NCBI GenBank assembly: GCA_014379165.1
Contig: JACMMG010000010.1
Coordinates: 1-21,468, forward strand
Reading direction: 5' to 3'
Source: Candidatus Parcubacteria bacterium
GTDB lineage: Bacteria; Patescibacteriota; Minisyncoccia; Phycocordibacterales; SBAW01
DNA length: 21,468 nucleotides
Part shown: positions 7,755 through 14,909 of the stretch, piece after piece
How the letters are laid out: each line of letters starts with the position of its first letter
How positions within the stretch are numbered: the stretch's first letter is position 1
The notes under the pieces: generated by a model
What the model saw: only the letters and a program-made list of their open reading frames with translations
Database searches by the model: none
Told to the model about the DNA's origin: nothing
Made by a program: the position numbers and the translations under genes

Positions 7755-7790
7755 AAGGACCGTCCTCCGTAAATATAGAGGACGGCCTTT
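7755..7790 (+). terminator. Terminator after the micropeptide gene
   Basis: CCGTCCTC (7760-7767) pairs with GAGGACGG (7778-7785). The stem continues past one A-C mismatch as AAGG with CCTTT, and the 3' side runs into TTTTG. It lies within 20 bases of the micropeptide stop codon. Confidence 0.85.
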
Positions 7791-7804
7791 TGTGTTGGAT
7801 GTCT

Positions 7805-7832
7805 TTGATATTGAGTCAATGTAGGATATAGT
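7805..7832 (+). promoter_or_regulatory. Promoter for the ion channel gene
   Basis: TTGATA (7805-7810) and TATAGT (7827-7832) are separated by 16 bp, each one mismatch from consensus. Transcription would start near 7839, leaving about 50 bases before the favoured GTG start at 7891. Confidence 0.6.
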
Positions 7833-7890
7833 ACGCGGCGTATTTTGTTCCTTGCTCATGAGGCCGGAACGCAACCAAGGGAGATTGCTC

Positions 7891-8646
7891 GTGAAGAGAC
7901 TGGTGAAAGTAGTAGATCACCCTCTCTTCGAGCGGGCGATCTATGGTGTAATCGGAGTGAATGTTGTAGTCCTTTTTCTCCAAATTGTCCCGTCTATCGT
8001 AGCGGAGTGGGGAGAATGGCTTCATTTCGCCGACCGCGTAATCCTCTGGATATTTGTGGTCGACATCGCCCTACGCCTTACCGCTTACGGCCCCAGACGA
8101 TTCGTAGGGGATGGTTGGAACTGGTTTGATGTCATTATTGTTGGCGTCGGATTTGTTCCTGCAGCGGGAGGTTCTTCGGGTCTCCGAGCTCTTCGGGCAC
8201 TCCGCTTGTTCCGCCTTCTGCGAGTGGTGCCGGAATTTCGCCAGATTATAGAGGCAATTGCGCTCGCCTTAACGCAATTGAGGGCAGTGTTCGCGCTCTG
8301 CCTCTTTTTTCACGGCGTGTTCGCGCTCATGGCGACGCTAGCCTTCCAGCATCATCTTCCGGAACAATTCGGGTCATATGGACGCTCCATGTACACGCTA
8401 TTTCTCATCGCCACCCTCAACGTCGACGTTATGGAAATGGCGTGGGAGAAAGATCACCTTGGAGCATGGCTTGTATTCCCCGGTTTCATACTCACGGTTC
8501 CGGTCGTGCTACTCGCCATGGTGGTGGGCATTCTCGGCAATGCGCTGGCAGCTGGACGGGACGACGAACTTCGAGAGCTTCGTGAGCACAACCGTCACCT
8601 CGAAGGACTTCTGGAGGAGAAAACCGAGAGTTCTGTGGACTCGTGA
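7891..8646 (+). CDS. One-domain (6-TM) voltage-gated cation channel, NaChBac-like
   Basis: The product has 251 residues from GTG 7891, chosen because AAGGGAG (7877-7883) lies seven bases upstream; ATG 7858 would add 11 residues but has no ribosome site. The layout is that of a single-repeat Ion_trans channel. S1-S3 lie near residues 16-90, ending NWFDVIIVG. S4 (about 98-117) has Arg at every third position (LRALRALRLFRLLR). S5 is near 130-153, the pore helix MYTLFLIATL near 167-176, S6 near 195-220, and a charged C-terminal coiled coil (ELRELREHNRHLEGLLEEK) would form the tetramer bundle. The selectivity filter reads TLNVDV where bacterial sodium channels have TLESWS, so the ion carried is open. 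The gene is flanked by its own promoter and terminator and shows no link to the glycan genes. Confidence 0.88.
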   Translation: MKRLVKVVDHPLFERAIYGVIGVNVVVLFLQIVPSIVAEWGEWLHFADRVILWIFVVDIALRLTAYGPRRFVGDGWNWFDVIIVGVGFVPAAGGSSGLRALRALRLFRLLRVVPEFRQIIEAIALALTQLRAVFALCLFFHGVFALMATLAFQHHLPEQFGSYGRSMYTLFLIATLNVDVMEMAWEKDHLGAWLVFPGFILTVPVVLLAMVVGILGNALAAGRDDELRELREHNRHLEGLLEEKTESSVDS

Positions 8647-8655
8647 TACTCAATC

Positions 8656-8689
8656 AAGGGCGCCGCGGGTGACTGCGGCGGCCTTTTTA
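8656..8689 (+). terminator. Terminator after the channel gene
   Basis: CGCCGC (8661-8666) pairs with GCGGCG (8675-8680) around loop gggtgact. Past one mismatch the stem continues as AAGG with CCTT, and five T (8684-8688) follow. It starts ten bases after the channel stop. Confidence 0.85.
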
Positions 8690-8696
8690 TTTATTC

Positions 8697-8725
8697 TTGC
8701 AGTAAATACAAATTCGTGGCATATT
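8697..8725 (+). promoter_or_regulatory. Candidate promoter for the 145-aa membrane protein
   Basis: TTGCAG (8697-8702) and CATATT (8720-8725) are separated by 17 bp, each four of six to consensus. The predicted transcription start (about 8732) is one base before ATG 8733, so the message would be leaderless. Confidence 0.4.
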
Positions 8726-8732
8726 GGGGTAC

Positions 8733-9170
8733 ATGTTTAAGATGGTTGGGGGAATTGTGTTGGTAATTCTTGCTGTTGCAGGGGGTCTTTACTTCTACCA
8801 GCAGCAGGCTATGAAAACCGCCTCGACCCAAACAGCCACAAGTACCTCTTCTGAAAATTCCTGGAGTTTTAAGGAGGCGGATTCTTCAGATGTAGCGACG
8901 GGAGCTCCAATGACTACCGTCGTCTTAACTCGGGGCGGCAGGGAATATACTGTTGGCACCTACGTGGGCTCATGCTCTGAAATATCCGAAAGCGGACTTC
9001 AAGAAAGTGAAGTCTCGGGAGTTGTTTGTTGGTTTGCCGGTGGAGGAAACGAAATCGGCGTCTTTAGTGAAAATGGAACATACGTCGTAAAAGTAGGTGA
9101 TGTAGATGAAGGAAGCGCGGAAGAAGGAGGGTTCAGAGGCAATTTCAAGACTATTTTCCCCCTCCCGTAA
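8733..9170 (+). CDS. Membrane-anchored conserved-style hypothetical protein, 145 aa
   Basis: A short N-terminal helix (about residues 4-22, VGGIVLVILAVAGGLYFY) is followed by a Ser/Thr linker and a compact extracytoplasmic domain of about 100 residues. The domain contains VGTYVGSCSEIS and SGVVCWFAGGGNEIGVF, two Cys that could form a disulfide. I cannot assign a family or function. ATG 8733 is preferred; TTG 8724 and ATG 8742 are other options. The stop TAA (9168-9170) overlaps a downstream ATG as TAATG, which opens a 19-codon frame starting MEIRN, the same five residues that begin typA 49 bases later. Confidence 0.75.
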   Translation: MFKMVGGIVLVILAVAGGLYFYQQQAMKTASTQTATSTSSENSWSFKEADSSDVATGAPMTTVVLTRGGREYTVGTYVGSCSEISESGLQESEVSGVVCWFAGGGNEIGVFSENGTYVVKVGDVDEGSAEEGGFRGNFKTIFPLP

Positions 9171-9234
9171 TGGAAATCCGCAACACCTGCCTGCCGGCAG
9201 GCAGGTCGCCTTCACAATATGGAAATTAGAAATA
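9170..9234 (+). repeat. Imperfect direct repeat of the typA start flanking a palindrome
   Basis: Bases 9170-9185 and 9219-9234 match at 12 of 16 positions, and both begin ATG and encode MEIRN. The 49-base offset is not a multiple of three, so the upstream copy is out of frame with typA and runs into TAG at 9227. The palindrome at 9185-9206 lies between the copies. Two readings are possible: an old, displaced typA start or chance resemblance. Confidence 0.5.
9185..9206. repeat. Perfect 22-bp palindrome of the CCTGCCGGCAGG type
   Basis: The two 11-base halves (ACCTGCCTGCC and its complement) meet without a loop between 9195 and 9196. Any reading frame through it tends to give CLPAGR-like peptides, here on both strands. 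From general familiarity, palindromes of this kind recur many times in Patescibacteria assemblies, both between and inside genes; I cannot test that here. It sits 12 bases upstream of the typA ATG and could fold in the mRNA. Confidence 0.85.
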
Positions 9235-10991
9235 TAGCAATAATCGCCCATGTGGACCATGGGAAGACCACCTTAACTGATGCACTATTGCGCCAGGCGG
9301 GGGTTGCTGAAGAAGGAGTCTCGATGGATTCCAACGACCTCGAGCGCGAACGCGGCATAACTATTTACGCAAAGAATGCGGCGATCGAATATAAAGGAAC
9401 GAAAATAAACATCGTTGACACTCCTGGGCATGCCGACTTCGGCAGCGAAGTCGAGCGGGTACTGCGTTCGATCGACTGCGTCCTTTTGGTTGTAGATGCA
9501 CAAGAAGGGCCGATGCCCCAGACACGATTCGTGCTAAAGAAATCGCTTGAGCTTGGCCTTAAACCCATCGTCGTTTTAAATAAAATAGACAAGCCCGCGG
9601 CCGACCCGGCAAAAGCCGAGGAAGCAGTGCTTGAGCTTTTCTTGGAGCTCGGTGCAAGCGATGAACAGTCAAGTTTTCCGGTAGTGTATGCTATCGGTAA
9701 GCTCGGCATTGCAAAAAAGAGCCTCGCTGATGATTCTAAAGATCTCACACCGCTTCTTGAGACAATACTTACTCATGTACCTTCGGCCTCTACACCGGAA
9801 AGTGAAATAAAGCCGCTGCGTCTTCAACCCTTTAACCTCGGGTATGACAATTTTCTCGGCCGCTTGGCTGTTGTACGTATATATGAAGGTGTATTGAAAG
9901 CTGGCCAAAATGTTTTTGTAATAAATACAAAAGGAGAAACGCGAACGGGGAAGGTATTGAAGATCTTTTCTTTCCGAGGTCTTGAAAGAATCGAGATTGA
10001 GGAAACCCGTGCCGGCGATATTGTGCTCATTGCAGGCTTGCCGGACATTTATATAGGGGAGACGGTAGTGGACAATGCTGCAACGCCCGTACTTCCAACG
10101 ATTGCCGTGGATGAGCCGACAATCGGCCTTAACTTTTTAGTTAATAATTCGCCGTTTGCAGGTCGGGAAGGGAAGTTCGTTACTTCTCGCCAGATCCGCG
10201 AGCGGCTCGAACGCGAGCTTGAAATAAACGTGGGGCTTCGCGTTGATTTTTCTTCCGCAGAAGCGTTTCGAGTCTACGGCCGCGGAGAGCTTCACATTTC
10301 AATCCTTCTTGAACATATGCGTCGAGAAGGCTATGAACTTCAAGTTTCGCAACCACAAGTTATTGTGCGGGAAGAAAACGGACAAAAACAAGAGCCTTTT
10401 GAAGAAGTTGTGATCGATATACCCGCCGTATACCAAGGTGCAGTTATTGAACGGCTTGGCCAGCGCAAAGTAGTTATGAAAGACATGCGCCCGCATGGAG
10501 GAGCCGTACGCCTTATATTTGAAGGTCCCACCCGCGGTCTTTTGGGCTACCGCAACCAATTTGTGCTCGACACCAAAGGCGAGGGAATTTTTTCATCACG
10601 GTTTGTCGAATTTCGCCCGTATGCAGGAGAAATCCAAAAACGAGCGGTAGGTTCAATGGTCTCAATGGTGGCAGGGAAGGCGCTGGGATTTGCACTTTGG
10701 AATTTGCAGGACCGAGGGGTGCTTTATATAAGTGCTGCGACCGAAGTGTACGAAGGTATGGTTGTGGGCAACACCAGTAAGGGGGAAGAGATGTTTGTAA
10801 ACCCGACCAAGGGCAAACAACTCACAAATATGCGCGCTTCTGGTTCCGACGAAGCAATCCAACTTATACCTCCCTACACTCTTTCAATCGAACGAGCGCT
10901 TGAAGCAATGTCAGAAGATGAGTATGTAGAAGTTACACCACAAAGCGTGCGTCTTCGCAAGCAAGAAAAGAACTGGAAGAACAAGGCATAA
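9219..10991 (+). CDS. typA: Ribosome-associated translational GTPase TypA/BipA
   Basis: The product has 590 residues, slightly short of the usual 600-615. The N-terminal EF-Tu-like GTPase domain shows G1 AHVDHGKT (about 10-17), switch I RGITI (45-49), G3 DTPGH (67-71) and G4 NKID (121-124). The G5 region reads YAIGKLG where E. coli BipA has YASALNG. A beta-barrel domain, EF-G-like domains (GRGELHISILLEHMRREG) and the BipA-specific C-terminal domain (SKGEEMFVNPTKGKQLTNMRASGSDEA) follow in the normal order. BipA acts on the 50S subunit in ribosome assembly and stress adaptation. No Shine-Dalgarno precedes ATG 9219; the upstream palindrome and the second MEIRN start are the odd points. No clear terminator follows. 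Confidence 0.97.
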   Translation: MEIRNIAIIAHVDHGKTTLTDALLRQAGVAEEGVSMDSNDLERERGITIYAKNAAIEYKGTKINIVDTPGHADFGSEVERVLRSIDCVLLVVDAQEGPMPQTRFVLKKSLELGLKPIVVLNKIDKPAADPAKAEEAVLELFLELGASDEQSSFPVVYAIGKLGIAKKSLADDSKDLTPLLETILTHVPSASTPESEIKPLRLQPFNLGYDNFLGRLAVVRIYEGVLKAGQNVFVINTKGETRTGKVLKIFSFRGLERIEIEETRAGDIVLIAGLPDIYIGETVVDNAATPVLPTIAVDEPTIGLNFLVNNSPFAGREGKFVTSRQIRERLERELEINVGLRVDFSSAEAFRVYGRGELHISILLEHMRREGYELQVSQPQVIVREENGQKQEPFEEVVIDIPAVYQGAVIERLGQRKVVMKDMRPHGGAVRLIFEGPTRGLLGYRNQFVLDTKGEGIFSSRFVEFRPYAGEIQKRAVGSMVSMVAGKALGFALWNLQDRGVLYISAATEVYEGMVVGNTSKGEEMFVNPTKGKQLTNMRASGSDEAIQLIPPYTLSIERALEAMSEDEYVEVTPQSVRLRKQEKNWKNKA

Positions 10992-11059
10992 CTGTCGCTT
11001 CCTTTCATTTTATATACATCTTCACATTTCTTTCATAAAAGGGTGCTTTAGTTATCAAT

Positions 11060-11200
11060 ATGGATTTCCTCATGATTGGTATCGGAGGATTGCTTCTCGC
11101 ACTGCTATTGTTCGTAGCATTTAAATTGGTAACTTCTTCCGTCGGAGAGGAGGCTATTGAAGAGGTTAAAGAACAAGCAGAAAAAGACAATAAAATATAA
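11060..11200 (+). CDS. Small single-pass membrane protein, 46 aa
   Basis: Bases 11060-11200 encode 46 residues: a hydrophobic N-terminal helix (MDFLMIGIGGLLLALLLFVA) followed by a charged, mostly acidic tail (GEEAIEEVKEQAEKDNK), a normal layout for a bitopic small protein. A TGC-TTTAGT element ending at 11052 could serve as an extended -10 box, which would start transcription one base before the ATG. I do not recognise a family. Its place directly after typA looks incidental. Confidence 0.55.
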   Translation: MDFLMIGIGGLLLALLLFVAFKLVTSSVGEEAIEEVKEQAEKDNKI

Positions 11201-11223
11201 AATACCCGCCTCACCCCCCTATT

Positions 11224-11232
11224 TGGTATAAT
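11224..11232 (+). promoter_or_regulatory. Extended -10 promoter placed for a leaderless mRNA
   Basis: TGG followed by a perfect TATAAT (11227-11232) makes a full extended -10 element, with no -35 box, as is usual for that class. Exactly six bases separate it from ATG 11239, so the A of the ATG falls at the expected +1. Confidence 0.75.
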
Positions 11233-11238
11233 AGGGAA

Positions 11239-11970
11239 ATGCAAAAAGTAACGATTCCTCTTCTTGTAGGAACGGTAGTATTTGTCGGATGTTTTGTCAT
11301 AACGTATCAGTCCCTTGTAGTAAGAGAAGAACAAACACCTTTTGTCCCTGTAATCCATACTTCCTCTTCTAGTGAGGTCCTAGCCTCAAGCGCACCCCAG
11401 ACCTCTACTCTCATTTCTGTTGTCCAAACTCCCGCGCCTGCTTCTCCAGTCGTGGTTACACCAACTCCCTCGACTCCTCCTGTGTCCAACCCCTCTTCTC
11501 CAGCACCAGGGGAAATACGTTTTGAGGCATACGTAACGGGGTATAGCTATTGGGACAATACACCTCCAGGCTCATCGGCAATATCAAATGGCGTCGTGCA
11601 TGATGAAGCGAGCGGTATCGGAACCTATGCAGACCCTATCACGCTTGCAGTCGGTCATTCGATCATTAATGGAAAGGATATTCTCGATTATCCTCCTGGC
11701 ACGCGGTTTTACTTTCCCTATCTAAAGAAATACGTCATGGTAGAAGATACCTGTGGCGATGGCGACACGCCGCAAGATGGGCCGTGCCACAGCGGATATG
11801 AAGGACACCCGTGGCTTGACCTATATGTAGACGGTAAAGACGTATCGCGCTCTGCTTCCACTAACTGTATGAACAGCATTACCGACGTGCACACTGTCAT
11901 TCAAAATCCCGCTCTTACCTATGCGGTAGTAGCGGGATCTCTTTCGGAAACGGGCTGTGAGATTTTTTAG
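11239..11970 (+). CDS. Membrane-anchored RlpA/3D-like double-psi beta-barrel protein
   Basis: The product has 243 residues: an N-terminal membrane helix (about 5-23), a long Pro/Thr/Ser spacer (about 40-92) of the type that crosses the wall, and a C-terminal domain from about 96. The domain begins FEAYVTGYSYW and contains YPPGTRFYFPYLKKYVMVEDTCGDG and WLDLYVDG. The order of G-T-x-hydrophobic, V-x-V-x-D and D-L-Y resembles the DPBB fold of RlpA and 3D-domain proteins, many of which cleave or bind peptidoglycan. Four Cys (near 172, 183, 210, 240) suggest disulfides. Family assignment is moderate and lytic activity is not shown. The start is fixed by the extended -10 box six bases upstream. The gene ends seven bases from the convergent minus-strand deacetylase. 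Confidence 0.78.
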   Translation: MQKVTIPLLVGTVVFVGCFVITYQSLVVREEQTPFVPVIHTSSSSEVLASSAPQTSTLISVVQTPAPASPVVVTPTPSTPPVSNPSSPAPGEIRFEAYVTGYSYWDNTPPGSSAISNGVVHDEASGIGTYADPITLAVGHSIINGKDILDYPPGTRFYFPYLKKYVMVEDTCGDGDTPQDGPCHSGYEGHPWLDLYVDGKDVSRSASTNCMNSITDVHTVIQNPALTYAVVAGSLSETGCEIF

Positions 11971-11977
11971 GTTTCTT

Positions 11978-14296
11978 TTATTTTCCGTTTAGCTTGGCGC
12001 GAGTAAGCGGTCCTACTATCCCGACTGCAGGAAGGGCGTTTTTAGTTTGGTATGCTACTACTCCTGCTTTGGTAAGCGGCCCGAAGTATCCGGTTATCGG
12101 ACCGCTGTATACTCCCTGTGTGGCGAGACGCTTCTGAAGTTCGGTTACTTCATTGCCCGATGAGCCCACCATAAGTGTTTGAGTGAAGAGAAAGGTGGAG
12201 TTGCCAAGCACTGCTCCTCCTGGGTGCCCCTTAAGCGAGGCGGTTACTTTTTCTATAACTGCCTGATCCGCGCCAAACGACGTAAGCAGGGCTACGATTG
12301 CCCGAATTTGCATCTCGCTGAACCCTCCGGTAGAAACTCCAAGCACTTCTCCTGCCGTCTTTTTAATCGAGCCGCCTCCTGCGCGACGGCTGCCGGAAGC
12401 AGGGACGGTGGCAGAGACAGTGTCATTGACTATGATTGAAGTGGTAGTTGCACTGCTGGTCGCACTGCCGTCGTTTACAACGAACATGAAGGAATCAGTA
12501 CCAACAAAATTTGTATTTGGTGTATACGTTACCTGATTGCCGGAGACCAGGCTCAATGTTCCTTGTGTAGGGTTAGAGGTTGTGGCGAATGTAAGCGTTC
12601 CCGACGCATCTGCGTCGGTACCGCTCAATGTAATCACAATCGAAGTATTTATGAATGTTGTAGTTTCGCCGATATTTGCCATCGGAGGAATGTTAACGGT
12701 AGGGACGGGGGAAACCACGACATTGAACGTCGTATTGGAAGCCCCAGTTGCGGAACAGGTGACCTGCGTTGAACCGATCACAAAGAGCGAATTGGATACG
12801 GGCGTACACGTAGCGGTGGCCTGCGAACCGTTAGTTACTGTCGGAGAAGTATACGGCACATAGGCACCCGCGGAAGAAGTTGCCGTCGCAAGTACATCCG
12901 CATGCGGAGCAATTGTCGGTGTCGGCGGCGGGGGAGGGGTTCCTCCCAAAATTTGTATTCCTTCATGAACCGTTACTACAGTTCCCGGATTTTGCGTTTC
13001 GATAGACGTAAGGTAATTGACAATGTCTGTAAGCACAGCAGTATCCGTGCAATCGGGATCAGCTACATCCGTATTTTCGCGATCAACACATTGCGCAATA
13101 CTCGGCCATACGTCATGGAACATAAGTATTACCCACACATCATTTGCCATTGCGTAATCGATCCAATCTTTTACATCGGTTCCCGAATTAGCGACTCCGT
13201 CATCAAAAACGGTGGTATTCGTAATATGCTGTTGTTTAAGGGTGTATTTGTCAGTATTTCTGTCATTGTATCCCTGATCCACAGAGCGGGCACCGATGTA
13301 TCCTGCTGCCGACCCGGCGACATTTCCGCGTACGTCGAGCGGGCCATCTGTATATGAGCCATACGGATACGCAAAGGTGTCGGCCGGAGCGAACCCTTGC
13401 GAAGTAAGATCGGTGCGAGCGTCTACTATTTCTGCCTGCCACATGGCCGTGCGGTCTGCATATCCGAAAGCGACCGGGTCATCTTTGATAAGGTCCACAT
13501 GTTTTCGTGTATGAACGCCGATCTCTACCAACCCACTGTTCGTAAGGGTCGTGAGCGTTGAAGTGCTCATGTAATCGTTGGGCGCAAGTGTATTAGCCAA
13601 TGTGATGATATACGCCGTGCTCTTTAAGTTGGAGGATTGGAGAATAGGAAAAGCGTAGTCGGCATACGTCTTCCAACCATCATCGAAGCTCAACGTTACG
13701 TGTCCTTGAGAAAGGGTGGGGGCGGTGCCGAGGACAAGAGAATAATCATCAGTTACGAGCGTACCTGCACTTTGAAGCACGTGTGCCACTATGAGCGTGC
13801 CCGTGTGGGTCGCTGAAAAACTTTTCGAAAAATGCACCCATGTATTTAGATTGGAACCGCTTGCGTCGGCAAAAAACTCAATTATCGGATTTGCCGAATC
13901 TCCCCCGGTTGGAACGTAGTATAAGAATAAGACCGTGGCAGTGTCGGCTTTGTACCAATCACTGAAGGTATAATACTGCCCCGCAGTAACAGGAACAGCT
14001 TCAAAGGCCCATTTTGCATCGGTGCCGGTGGTGTATGAATCAATTGCTACTTGTGCGGCAGAATTCCCTGTATGCCCGGGCGAAATGATGGAAAATATTG
14101 CGCCTGCAGCGCCCGGAGTTGGGGCTTCATCTTGGCTCCAGCCGGTAGTCCCATTTTCGAAACCCGGATTAGCGGTAAGTAATTCCGTGTCTGCGTGCAG
14201 GGTCTGGGTATACGTAAAACACAGCGTAAGGAGAACCGCGTTTACAAAAATAAATCGCATCATGCGCGCAGGCGCACCAGACTTCATGAATTTCAT
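11978..14296 (-). CDS. Secreted polysaccharide deacetylase with N-terminal CBM-like, HYR, Big-like and C-terminal peptidoglycan-binding domains
   Basis: The product has 772 residues. A signal peptide (hydrophobic FIFVNAVLLTLCFTYT, cleavage near residue 35) supports a start at 14296 or at one of the in-frame ATGs 9-36 bases inside. Order of parts: a CBM4/9-like domain (about 38-188, LLTANPGFENGTTGW); a NodB domain with LSFDDG (about 202-207), VHTRKH (261-266), AYPYGSY (309-315) and ILMFHDV (390-396); a Pro run; a HYR-like module (about 463-530, TCTPVSNSLFVIGSTQVTCSA); a cadherin/Big-like module (about 535-626, DADASGTLTF ... GTDSFMFVVNDG); a basic Gly/Ser linker (SGSRRAGGGSIKKTA) with GEVLG at 649-653; and a peptidoglycan-binding-1 domain (about 711-770, GNEVTELQKRLATQGVY ... 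GYFGPLTKAGVVAYQ). All NodB metal and catalytic residues are present. It is probably wall-attached and acts on an N-acetylated glycan. Confidence 0.92.
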   Translation of the reverse strand: MKFMKSGAPARMMRFIFVNAVLLTLCFTYTQTLHADTELLTANPGFENGTTGWSQDEAPTPGAAGAIFSIISPGHTGNSAAQVAIDSYTTGTDAKWAFEAVPVTAGQYYTFSDWYKADTATVLFLYYVPTGGDSANPIIEFFADASGSNLNTWVHFSKSFSATHTGTLIVAHVLQSAGTLVTDDYSLVLGTAPTLSQGHVTLSFDDGWKTYADYAFPILQSSNLKSTAYIITLANTLAPNDYMSTSTLTTLTNSGLVEIGVHTRKHVDLIKDDPVAFGYADRTAMWQAEIVDARTDLTSQGFAPADTFAYPYGSYTDGPLDVRGNVAGSAAGYIGARSVDQGYNDRNTDKYTLKQQHITNTTVFDDGVANSGTDVKDWIDYAMANDVWVILMFHDVWPSIAQCVDRENTDVADPDCTDTAVLTDIVNYLTSIETQNPGTVVTVHEGIQILGGTPPPPPTPTIAPHADVLATATSSAGAYVPYTSPTVTNGSQATATCTPVSNSLFVIGSTQVTCSATGASNTTFNVVVSPVPTVNIPPMANIGETTTFINTSIVITLSGTDADASGTLTFATTSNPTQGTLSLVSGNQVTYTPNTNFVGTDSFMFVVNDGSATSSATTTSIIVNDTVSATVPASGSRRAGGGSIKKTAGEVLGVSTGGFSEMQIRAIVALLTSFGADQAVIEKVTASLKGHPGGAVLGNSTFLFTQTLMVGSSGNEVTELQKRLATQGVYSGPITGYFGPLTKAGVVAYQTKNALPAVGIVGPLTRAKLNGK

Positions 14297-14523
14297 AGAG
14301 TGCTGCGTACTAGGTTAGTAAGTAACGTCAAGAACAACCGTCAGCGCTTCCAGAGCCGCAGCGATTAAAAAATAATACTCTTCTTGCCATTGGGTGTATA
14401 CCAAAGCTAATACTTCGATACATAAAAATCACCTTGACAACCTATACAAGTTTTTAGCCTTGTGTATGATGCGGCCAGCTCTTCGATACGGAAGGGCTTG
14501 TTTATTGCTCGGCCGGGTAGAGA

Positions 14524-14600
14524 CGAGGTCTGAGCGGGTCCAAAAGCTCCAGCTTTTAGCTGGTTTCCCAGGGTTTTGGACCCGCTCAGACAGCATCTCG
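14524..14600. repeat. Long nested hairpin, 18-bp perfect stem
   Basis: Bases 14528-14545 are perfectly complementary to 14574-14591. An outer CGAG/CTCG pairing (14524-14527 with 14597-14600) extends the stem past a five-base bulge. The 28-base apical part contains a second hairpin, CCAGC (14549-14553) with GCTGG (14559-14563) and loop tttta. No run of T follows, so it is not a standard terminator. It could be a miniature mobile inverted repeat, a structured RNA or a binding site. Confidence 0.75.
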
Positions 14601-14809
14601 CAACCTCTCACCTTTTAATTATTACACTGCTACAGGTCGGTGCATACTTTGTTATCAAGATTGTACATCATGTACTCTTCATCACGATTTTGTTCTATTA
14701 CAGAAAGCCGAGATCATATGTGGTACGTTTTCCGTACTGTTGCAAGAAATTAAGCACGGTAAAAATTTGTAATAAGATCATCTATCCACAGTCATAAGAG
14801 GTAGGAGAA

Positions 14810-14861
14810 TAAAACACTAGGGTATAGTGGTTTTGTTCCGAGGGGATAGAGAAGTGTTTTA
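14810..14861 (+). promoter_or_regulatory. Inverted repeat in the leader of the fusion synthase gene
   Basis: TAAAACACT (14810-14818) and AGTGTTTTA (14853-14861) are perfect 9-bp complements around a 34-base loop that contains TATAGT (14823-14828). It lies about 50 bases before ATG 14910. Either the arms fold in a leader RNA made from further upstream, or they are operator half-sites around a -10 box. Confidence 0.35.
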
Positions 14862-14909
14862 CATTATTACGGGGAACCAGCCAAAGCTCAAAAAGCGGCT
14901 ATTGGTTGT

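Larger units (their letters stand above)
14297..14909. other. 613-bp divergent intergenic region
   Basis: This gap separates two divergently transcribed deacetylase genes, so it must hold promoters for both. It contains a long hairpin (14524-14600), a 9-bp inverted repeat near the downstream gene (14810-14861) and a TATAGT at 14823-14828 without a good -35 box. Open frames at 14394-14618 and 14576-14797 run through the hairpin and have no ribosome site, so I do not call them genes. Confidence 0.6.

Noticed and set aside
14524..14600. Integron attC site or CRISPR repeat
   Set aside because: There is a single copy, no integrase or cas gene in the window, and no recognisable attC core sites at the stem ends.
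14394..14618. 74-aa frame running through the long hairpin
   Set aside because: It exists because the palindrome reads open on both strands (a similar frame occurs on the minus strand at 14429-14611). It has no ribosome site and no recognisable protein features.
14576..14797. 73-aa hydrophobic-looking frame
   Set aside because: It starts inside the hairpin arm, is AT-rich by composition, and has no start signal or domain.
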